Assembly (NCBI RefSeq): GCF_003255815.1
Contig: NC_037672.1
Span: 100,618,282-100,682,281, forward strand
Direction: 5' to 3'
Origin: Theropithecus gelada
Lineage: Eukaryota; Chordata; Mammalia; Primates; Cercopithecidae
DNA: 64,000 bases
Of this stretch, positions 13,901 to 25,461 are shown piece after piece. Position numbers and translations under genes: made by a program. Below the pieces are notes generated by a model. The model was not told where the DNA came from, ran no database searches, and saw nothing but the letters and a program-made list of their open reading frames with translations. Each line of letters opens with the position of its first letter. Within the stretch, counting starts at the first letter, position 1.

Positions 13901-16900
13901 TTAGTACGTCATATAACTTGCATGCACTTCTATCGTTGCACTTAATACCTGTTTATATGTCTGTCTCACCCCAGACCATGAGATCTTTGAGACGTTAACT
14001 CTCATCTGCCTCCTGAGCACCCTGACATAATGTCTAGGCCCACAGGCAGAGTTCAGGTGTTGTTGAATGACCAGGTGATAGGTGTATTGACTATCCTACA
14101 TATTACTGTGCTCAGACTCACATAATCTTTAATTTGGTAGTAAGAATACTAAATAGTAAATATGCCGGCACCCGAAGCAGGACTTAAATACATTGATGTT
14201 TATAACTGAAATTTATAGCAATATTTACAAGGATATTACTAAAAAAGATGGTACCTTAAGTTTCTTCATGATTCTGTGGAATTCCATGGAACATCTCTGG
14301 TTTGCAGTAAAAAGTTTTTCAATGTGTTTAGTTTGTAAATAGGGAAGTGAGAGGTTTGCTTTAACTCTCATTGAAAGCCCTTTTTGGATTTCAATTTCCT
14401 TCTCCAAGTCAAGAGACAATCTATTCAAGCACTCATAATGATCATCCATCTCTGAGTATCTCTTCAAAAGCTCCTAAAGGAAATGAGGATTCACTCAATT
14501 TATAACAATTCATTCTAATATAACAATAAGTAGTTACAACTCTAGAATTGTAGCAAAACTCACGCTTTAACATTTTCTGTAGGACAGAAATAAAGATCTT
14601 TGTATTTAAAAACAAAAGGAAACTCTTGTTGTCATTTTGGATTACAGAAATAATAGATAATTATTATGGCAATTTAAAAAATTTAAGCAAATATAACAAA
14701 GAAAGCCAGGACCAACCATTCTTAACATTTTGATGCATTTTCTTTTAGTTTTTTGAATATTCATGATTTGAATCAACATTGACAAAGTCTGATGAGAAAT
14801 TTGAGTAAATTCAATTAAGTATGTATTGTAGTTCATGGTTGAGTGCTGGTTTGTTTACAGTAGGCAGTCGGAGTTAGCAGATAAAACAAGTGATTAAGAA
14901 TCAAACCACCTATTTGTCAGCTTGGTATAGACACTTCACACAATCCTACTATCTTCCTACAGTCTGTTTTCTGTCCCTTTATCAGATGTAGAGTTCAGGT
15001 TCCAGCTGTGCCACTTCTTGACTGGGGAAGTCACTGAGCCATTTTCACAACAGGAAGACCACAGTAATTACCACAAAGTTTTCTGGGGTCAACTAAAATA
15101 TTTGATCTATACCTATATATCTATGTAATCTATAAAACAGACACAGTCATTTAGCTTGAAGGAGACAAAATTATATTTATAAAAATGTTTCTATACCCAA
15201 GTTTTGAAATAAGTCAGATACAAGTCTGACTTAGTGTAAAACTGAGATTCTACCAATTTACTAGCTGTGTAACCTTGGGCAACTGCTAACCTTCCTTTCT
15301 GAGCCACAGTTTCCTTGTTTATGAATGGAGCAATAAAGCCTATATCATGAGGTAAAACACCCAGTATGGTACGTGGCACACAGTAGACATGCAATAAACC
15401 TGGGCCCATAAACTCAAGTGACTTGAGGCTATGCAGGTGACACACTGGTCAGAGCACAGGGAGAGAAACATGTAAAATTCAAGTTGCTGTAATCATGTAG
15501 TGGTTAACATGTTTAGTTCAGGGTGCTAAACAATAAAACAAGGGCGTTCTCACAAGAATGAGCCCTTTATTTTTAATAATTTAAGAAAAGCTAGATGTTA
15601 ATCAATCTGGAGTGTTGGAGAAGGGATTCCTGTTTTTGGTTTTAGGATGAATCAGCTACGGTATACAGCAGCATATTGAACACTGACTTATGTCAGGAAT
15701 GTGCTAAATGATACAGTCATAAACAAAACAAAAATGTCCTTAGAGATCTTGCATTCCAACAGGTGTGACTGCAAATCCTGTTGGCTTTCCCTTCAATGTA
15801 TATTCAGAATCTCAACACTTCTCACTACCTCTATTGCTCCCTCTCGGGACAGGCCAGGATGATCTCTGCCTGGGTGACTGAAATTAGTCTTTATAATGGT
15901 CTTCCTGCTTCCACTCTATTTTCAATATAACAATTAAGAGTCATCCCTTTAAAATGTAAGTCAGATTATGTTTCTCTTGCGGTAAAAATTCACCAGTGGA
16001 TCTCCATCTCACTTAATAAAACTCAAAGTCTTTTTTCGTGTCCCACAGCTTGCCTCTTCCCTGATAACTCTCTGAACTCATTTGTTAGCAGCTTGCCCCT
16101 TTTCGATGTTCCTTGAACCACCACGGAGTCTTCTGCCTCAGGAACTTTGTACTCGCTGTTCCCTTTGCCTATAAGGGTCTTTTCAGACATCTGTATGGCC
16201 TGACCCTTTACCTCGTTCAGGTATTTGCTCTATTATTACTCTTCTGGTGAGGACTTAAATTCACAAGCTCCCATTGTTGTTCGTGTATGTGTGCATTACA
16301 CATACACACCTGTACTAGGTTACAATGTTTAGAAAAATACTGAGCACTATCTATTCATTCCAGAGGTTCCTTCAATTCCACTTTAGGTTTCAGTAAGCCT
16401 TTGGAAGGGAACCAATAATGATTTGTCGTTTTAACAGGAGGTACTTACTTTTATTCTAGAGCACTTTTCTCTCAGGCTTTCTGTAAGGTGCTGTTGTCCA
16501 TTACTTAACCTTTTTTCAGGTTTTACTTGGTGGTTCTGTTGGTCCTGCTTTGGTAAAAAGAAAATAAAATAAACAGGGCTTTTGTCATGACTATATTCAC
16601 ATATAATGTCTAACTGGACACTTAAATTACACGACATTTTAATAATGGAATTAAGTGTTACACTTGTAACTCAAAAGCAATGTTAAAATGATCAGAAAAT
16701 AAATAATAGTACCAGTAAGTTTTATAGGGAGTGACCTCAACTCATTGGGAAAAAAGTAGAAAAACCATATAATTTTTGGAGACAGGATTTGTTTTCACAG
16801 CTACAAATTAGGTTTTCGGGCCAGGCATGGTAGCTCACGCCTGTAATCCTAGCACTCTGGGAGGCCGAGGCAGGAGGATCACTTGAGTTCAGGAGCCCAA

Positions 16901-19900
16901 AACCAGCCTGGGATACATAGTGAGACCCTGTCTCTATAAAAATAAATACATAAATAAATAAACGAACAAATAACCAGGAAAACAAACAAATTAGATTTTA
17001 ATTTCAGATTCCTACTCTTCCAAATCTCTGCATTATTCACTTGTAGTTTTAACAGGGGCACTTACTTTTATCCTAAAGCACCTTATTGCCACCAATCAAC
17101 TATACTTAAAATCACCTGTACTGTCTATTGTGTTTCAAACCCTAGTCATATATTCTTCCCAGCCTCTTGGAAAAGTTCACATTCTGTGTACATTTTGCAT
17201 TTCTGATTAAAAAGTATAAAGTGAAACAAAAACATTTTCTCCCACTTATTTATTTTGTTCACTAAAGTACCTAGAAGAATATTTGTTGAATCAATTAAAT
17301 CTCTTTATAAACTTAGTTAAGGCCCATATAAAGAAATGAGAATAAAAAATATTTGTACAGATTTTAATCATCTTATTTGTCTGAACTTTGTTACTTTTAA
17401 AAAGAGGATTTAATTAGATATTTTAAGATATATAATTCCGAATATCTAAAAATAATCATACCAGAGGAACTTAATTTTTATATTTATCTTGCCTTTTTTT
17501 CCTTTTAACTTCACCAATAAGAGCCCAACTCTAGAACTCCAGCATGTATAGGTAGAGAAATGGGAATATTTGCTCTCTTACAAATCTAATCCTTCAAATA
17601 TTTCTCCATTTAGAATAATGCTATCTCTTGATTTAAAAAAAAACTTTAAAATGTTATATTAAGGGAAATAGTCTGCTTTAACACACTTTATAAAAATAAA
17701 GAATTAAATGTTATTTTCTGAAAATATTTTTGCTTCTTTTAAAACTGTCTTCTATTGTGTGAAAATTATAGTAACCATTTCCCACTATCCTTTACTGTTC
17801 ATAGAAATTTCCAGAAAGAGAAATAAAAACATTGTAATTCTTTTCAAAAAAGCTTAATTCTTATTAATAGTTACTACACAGCAGAAGATTCTGAACTCAC
17901 TCTAGCTATCATTTCCCTTAAGGTTGCTACGAATTGGTCCCTTTCTATTTTGAGAGATTCTTTTATCCTCCTTAGCTCATCTCTTTCTTTAGCTACAATT
18001 CTAATTTCTTCAAGGCTTTCATGAAGTTTCTTAGTCAACTGGAAGTTATCCATTCTCACATTTTGCATAGATAAGTTTTGGGCCTCAAATTGCTTCTTCA
18101 ACTGTTCCATCTCATTAATTTTTTTATGACTCATATTGACATCTTCTTTCATTCTAAGCAGATGAAGTTCTTTTTTCCGAAGTTCTTGGATCTTGAGATA
18201 ATTGTAAAACAAGTTAGAATGTAAGCAGTTTCTTCAAGGAAGGAAAATAGTGTCTACTTGTGTTCTATACGCACATGTATATCTACATATCTGTATCTAT
18301 ATCTTTTTAATTTCACGAATAATTTGGACAAAGTTACTTCCAAAAGAAGAACAAAACAACACATACCTTTTTCTGTAATTCATCTTTTGATTTATCTAAA
18401 TCCTTTTGAATGTTTGAAATTTGAGTTGTCTTTTCTAAAATTTTTTCTCTAAGTTTATCAATAGTTTCCTTGTGTTCTTTTGATAGCATATGAGCAGTTT
18501 TTAGTTCCTGTTGTATTTCCAGATCCTTTATTGTTAGAAGAAATCAAGAAATGTAATGACATAAAAGCACATTACCTTTACTTAATAATTAATGATTTTA
18601 AACAAAATCTTAAAAACTATACACTCACAGTTAAAAACAAGCATTATACAACCTCCCAAATTAGAACAGTAAAGTAAAATTTCCTGCTGGTAGCCTCCTC
18701 CATAGCCTTCTCCTTTCACACCACTTGGACATCTTTCTAAATCAGTATCACATAAAGAGTACATCATTCTTATGCTTAGTTTTCCATTCTTATGCTTAGT
18801 TATCCATTATACGGATGGTGCCTTATTGGTGGACAGTTAGATTACTTCTAGGTTTTGGTCACCACACACAGTGCTGCAGTGAAGACTGTATTTTTGCCCA
18901 AATATGTGAATATAATGGTAGGGTAAAGAGAGAACACAACTCACTCTAGCTTTGGTTTCTTGTAGGCTTTCCATGAGTTGGTCTCTCTCCAGTTTGAGTG
19001 TTTCCTCTACTCTTCTTAGATTATCTCTTTCTTTCATTACAGATTTCATTTCTTCAAGGTTTTCGTGAAGTTTCTGAGCCAAATTTAAGTTCTCCGTTTC
19101 TATCTTACTCAGAGTTAAGCTTTGGTCTTTTATTTGTTTCTTTAGTTGCTCCATTTCGGACACTTTTTTCTGTGTCTCATTGACATCTTTTTTTAACTTA
19201 AAAAGTTGATGTTCATTTGCCTTAAGTTCTTGAATCTTAAGATAATCATAAAATAATATGTTAGGTGGCTTTTTAGGGACAGATAAATAATAGTTTCTAA
19301 ATTGATTAAGACAACTGTCTACCCCTGTTACTCTCACTGATATCCTGCACAATTCCACATAGAATTTTACTTTCTTTTGAGGTATAACATATATAAAGCA
19401 TGCTAATCTTCAATGTATAACTTAATTTATTCTTGACACAGGAATAAATCTATGAAACTACAACCCAGATTAAAACAGAGAATATTTCCAGCACTTCATA
19501 AAGTTTCTGCATGCCCCTTCCTAGAGACAGCCACTATTCTGACCTTTATCATCCTGGTTCAGTTTTGCCTGCTTTTGAACTTATATATCAAAATGTATGT
19601 ATCCAGTTTCCTGCTGATGAACATTTGAGTTTTCAGTTTTTTGCTAGTTTGAATAAGGCTGCTATGAACATTCTTGTGTCTTTTTATAGAAGTATGTATG
19701 TACTCTTTTCTCTGAGGTACCTACCCAGTAAGTGGAAATGTGGGCCTCAGACAGGTTACATCCAGCATTAGTAAATACTGCCAACGTGTCTTCCAATGTG
19801 GTTGAACCATTTTATATCCCCAACAATTTTAGGCACAGACAAATCAGATATCCAATCAAACAATCCCCCCACAAAAATACCTTTTCTTGTAATTTAGCAT

Positions 19901-22900
19901 TTGAATTTTCTAAATCTTTTTGCATATTTGATATTTTATCTGTCTTCTCAGAAACAATTCCTCTGAGTTTGTCAATAGTTTCCTGGTGCTCTTTCAGATG
20001 CATGTGAGCAATTCTTAGTTCCTCTTGTTTTTTCAGATCCTTTATCATTAGAGAAATTTTAAAAACAGTGACATATCTTAATATTAGGTTTTTAAAAATA
20101 AAGTGATGTATTTTCTTAGTAAAAATAATAACAGCATTACTCTATATCTTTGCTGTTGTTTTTAAGTTACAGGCTTTCTCTTCCCCGTCCTCATCTCTTT
20201 ACACTCGACTTCCGCTTTTCAGAGGCAAACACATTACACATATATTACTTTTTTTAAGTGTTGCATAGTATTTTGACATACTGTTTATATTTACTGTTTC
20301 CTTCCGAGGAACATTTAGATTGTTTCACATTTTTAATTTTAAAATCACTATAATAAATAACCTGTGGTATATGTATATGTTGTGTTTGTATATACACACA
20401 CACACAGTCCTTTAACAGTACATATGTAGGCTAAAGTCCATAAAGAAAATGCTAATTGCAGACTTGAACATTTTCAAGAACAGTACCAAATTAAAAGGCT
20501 ATATCATTTTATTCTTGCCAACAGTCATACTTGGTTCAAAGAACGGTTCATTGCTGTAAGAAGACAATACATTGAATTGCTAGAGAGAGGAATGAGCTTA
20601 TTTTAGGTTCTATTTCCCTAAGACCTTCCCTAACTTGGTCTCGCTCAATTTTAAAGGTTTCTTCTACTCTTCTTAGGCCATCATTTTCCTTAGTAACAGA
20701 TCTTACATCCTTAAGGTTTTCATGAAGCTTCTGAGTCAATCTTAATTTCTCCATTTCTACACTTTCCAGAGTTACATTCCAAGCCTCTAGTCGCTTCTTT
20801 AACTGACCTGTTTGATACATAATTTCCCTAAGATAATTTTTTACTTTAAGAAGTTGAGGCCGGGCCTGGTGGCTCATGCCTGCAATCCCAGCACTTTGGG
20901 AGGCCGAGGCAGGTGGATCATGAGGTCAGGAGATCGAGACCATCCTGGCCAACACGGTGAAATCCTGTCTCTACTAAAAATACAAAAATTAGCTGGGTTT
21001 GATGACATGCATCTGTAATCCTAGCTACTTGGGAGGCTGAGGCAGGAGAATCGCTTGAATCCGAGATCATGCTCCTGCACTCCAGGCGACACAGAGAGAC
21101 TTTGTCTCAAAAAACAAACAAAAAAAATGTTCTTTCTTCTGAAGTTCTTTTATCTTGAGATAATCACACAATAAGTCAGGATATCAGCAGACACAAAAAG
21201 ATCAATGATAGTTTCTAAAATGAGTAGGCAAGTAAGTCTTCACTTGCCTTCAATTTTAGGGCACTTCATATCTTGTTTCATTACACAAAAAGATTTGATT
21301 CAAACTCTCAGTAACTGAAATAACTTAAAAAAAAAATACCTGTGCTTTTAAGGCAGCATTTGAGTTTTCTAAGTCCTTTTGCATATTTGATATTTCATTT
21401 GTTTTCTCTGAAACAATCCCTCTGAGTTCATCAATAGTTTCTTGGTGCTCCTTCAGATGCATGTGAACAATTTTTAGCTCCTCTTGTTTTTCTAGGTCCT
21501 TTATTAATAGAAAAATAAAAATAATAAAAATAATACATTGAGAATAATACCATTCACACGGTATAGAAAGGTATAAGGCAGGAGGTAAAAAATCTTCCAC
21601 CTTCTAAGCTACTTTTAGATGTCAATACATTCTACATACATTACTCCTGAACTTCTATTCCCTAACAGGACACTTCACACTTCAAATCAGCACTACAGCT
21701 CTACCACATTCTTTATTTGTGGCATAGTATTCCATGATGTGAATGTGCTGCACTTATTTAACCAGTCCCCTACCAATGGATGGTTAGAATTTTCCCTGTT
21801 TTTGTTTGTGTTATTTCATTAATACAACTTGTTGCAAAGAATATCCTACAAATATCTTTATACAGTTGTGCAAATGTGTGGAGGATAGTTACAATTTGAC
21901 TTGTGGATCAATGAATAAACCTTTTGAAAAAATTGGAAGGTATTACCAAATATATCACCACCAACTTTCCTCAATATTGGACCAATTTTATACTCCCACC
22001 AACCCTATGACAGATTTTTCTCTTAGGACACAATGCCATAGTTACTAGAGGAATAGAGAGATGGTAACTCACTCTAGTTATAGTTTCTCTAAGGTTTTCC
22101 TTGAGCTGGTCTCTCTCTACTTTGAGTGTCTCCTCCACACTCCTAAGGTCATCTCTTTCTTTTGTTACAGATCTCATTTCTTCAAGGTTTTCATGTAGTA
22201 TCTGAGTCAACCTTATATTCTCCGTTTCTATGTTTTCCAGGTTTAACTTCTGGGTCTCAAATTGCTCCTTCAAGTGTTCTATTTCACACATTTTTTCCTG
22301 AGTCTCATTGACAGCTGTCATCTTAAGAAATTGATATTCTTTTTCTTGAGATTCTTGCATCTGAGAAAGTTATAAAGTAAGTTACAACATAGGCAGAATT
22401 TTTTTAGGAAAAGGAAGAATTGTCCCTAAAATAAGGCAATCATTTTTACATTGTAATCTAAAGTATATACTGCTTTCTTTCATAAGGGATATGAGTAACA
22501 ATAATTAGATGTCATTTTCCAATTTAACAAAACAAGTCCCACTTCTTCCTATAATTCACCATCAGAATTTCCTAAATCCCAATGAATATTTGCTACTTGA
22601 GCTGTCTTCTCTGAAATATTCTGTCTACTAACAGTTTATTGGTACTAAGTTGAATATAAGCAGTTTTTGATTCCTCTTTTATTTCCAGTCCCTTTATGAT
22701 TAGAGGAAAATCAATAAAACATCACAAGAACACCATCATTATCACCTTAACACTACTTCTGTATCCAAAAAAAGTAAGATGGAAACTTACTTTAGCTATA
22801 ATTTCTTTAGTGTTTTCTTGCAGTTGGTCTCTCTCTATCTGAAGGGCCTCCTGTACTCTTTTCATTTCCTCTTTTTCCTTAATCATAATTTGTATTTCTT

Positions 22901-25430
22901 CTTGACTTTCTTGAAGTCTGCTAGTCAACTCGAGCATCTTACTTTCTATACTTTGTAGTGTTGAATCCTTGGCTTTGAGATGTTCCTTGAATTGTTTCAG
23001 TTCATTCACTTTTTCCTGAGTCTCACTAATTCGTTTTATATTAAGTTGTCCCTCTTTCTTATAAATCTCCTGGATCTTAAACATAATTATAAAATAAGTT
23101 AATAGTAAAAAAAAATGTAAACACACACACACGGGGAAAAAGGTTGTCTTCCAAAACAATTAAGTATGCTAAACAGCAGTCTTCATAATCCAGTTAGCTA
23201 CTCCACCCCCACCCATTTTCCTCCCACTGTTTCTTCATCCCCAATTTACCTTGTTCTGTAATTTATCATTGATTGCTTCTAATTCTTTTTGAATGGCTGA
23301 TATTTCAGTTTCCTTCTCTGAAATATTCACTCTTAACTCATCAATAGTTTCCTTTTGTTCTTTCAGGCAACAATGAACAACTTTAAGTTCCTCTTCAGTT
23401 TCCAGGTGCTTTATTATTAGAGGAAATTCCAATAAATTTACAGAAACATTATAACTATGATGCTGTAATCAACTCCCTTTTCCAAATATTTAGGGTTTAT
23501 ACAAATATTTGGTTACAAAATATTTTTTAATAACATGGTGAAAAGATGAAACCTACTTTAGCTGCAATTTCTTTTATATTTTCTTTGAGCTGGTCACTTT
23601 CAGACTGAAGAACTTCTTGCAGCCTCTGTAGGTCATCTTTCTCCTTAGCTACAGATTTCATTTCATCATGACTTTCTTGAAGTCTTTTGGACAATCTGAG
23701 CATTTCTATTTCTATCCTTAGTAGTGCTGAATCTTTGGGTTTGAATTCCTCCATCTCACTCAGAATTTTAGTAGTCTCATTGTCTTTTTCTTTCATATTT
23801 AAGGACTGTTCTTGTTTGCTTTGAGACTCTTGGATCTTAAGAGAATCATAAAACAGTATAGTTGATATCCAGAGATATTGTGTTTTAGGGGAAAATAAAT
23901 CAGGATGCTTTCTAAAACAATTAAGGCAGGATTCAATGTCTCATTTACAGAGCAATCTCTCCATTCTCCCACTCTTCCATTACTCAGGCATTTAACGCCT
24001 TTTAAAAATTGAGGTCTCACTGTGTTGTCAGCATCTTATTTGAGGCTGGAGATAAAATGATGAGACTTACAGGATCTCTCTCTTTTTGACACTTATACTT
24101 TAAGGACAAAGATAGATATGATGTCGAATCTTACCAAACAGAGATGTTGACTTCTCCTAGGGCTCAAGTGTCAAATATAATCTATTGTGAATGATTAGAA
24201 AGGGCTTCCTAGAGGAGAGAAAGCTTTAACTGAGATCTGAAGGATGAGAGCATTAGTTAGGCTAAAAGGAGTATGGAAGTACTGCAGGTAGAGAGACTTG
24301 AGAATCTGAAAGCCATGAGCTGAGGAAGAGCAATACATGAGTGTGGTTGGAGAACAAAGAATAGGAAGAAGAGTAAATTGAAATAAGACCGGTAAGATCT
24401 GCACCTTGGGCCTCATAGGCCACATAGAGAATCCTGGTCTTTATTTAAAAAGTAGCAATAAGGTATTAAAATAATGTAAGAAAGGATCATTTAGGCCCAG
24501 CGTAGAAAGTGGATTAGAGAAGTGTAAGAATGAGTATGGGAAGACAAGTTAGGAGGCTACTGCAGATACCCAGGGAAAGAAATGATGTTGAGTTGGATTA
24601 GGGTGGTGGCAGTGTAGAGAGAAAAGCAGGATGATTTTTAAAACACACACTAAAATCAACAAGATTTGGAAACTGGATTATAAAATAAGCAGAGAGGAGG
24701 AGATATTAATAGGGATACCTCCCAGATTTCTGACTAAAACAATGAGAAAAGACAGTAGTGCCTTAAGAAACATTAAAGGAACAGGTTTAAAGAAGAAAAT
24801 AAAACAATCTCATATTTGGTTTCACCCTTTCTTGTAATTTAGAATTTTTTTTCTAAATTTTTTTTTTAATATTTAAGAAAACAGTTCTTTTCTCTGAAAC
24901 ATCTCTGTTTCAATAGGTTGTTGGTATTTATAAGCAATTTTTAATTGTTCTATTCTAGTCATTTCATGATTAAGAGAAATTAAAAAACTGGTAACACAAT
25001 TATAAAACAAACATTATAACTATAACACAAAACAAGCCTTGATTCTTATAAGACACTTATTAAAATGAGAGGAAAATACAAAACTTACTTTAGCCAAAGT
25101 TTCTCTAATGTGTTCTTTCAGCTGGTCATGTTTAACTTCAAGGGCTTCTTTTATCATTTTAAGGTTGTCTCTTTCCTTGGTTAGAGATTTTATCTCTTCC
25201 TGACTTTCTTGAAATTTTTCATTCAACTTGAGCCTTTCCATTTCTATGCTTGCCAGTGTTGTTGAGTCCTTGATTGTGGACTGTTCTTTTAATAACTCCA
25301 GTTCATTCACTGTTTCCTGAGTCTCACTGACTTCTTTCACATTAGGAAGTAACTCCCGTTCCTCATTAAGCACTGGGATCTTAGGACATTCATAAAATAC
25401 CAAGGTTACTATCTGCAGATTATTATCATA

Positions 25431-25461
<31 letters not shown>

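Noticed and set aside
18998..19183. 61-codon plus-strand frame
   Set aside because: Shadow of exon 27.
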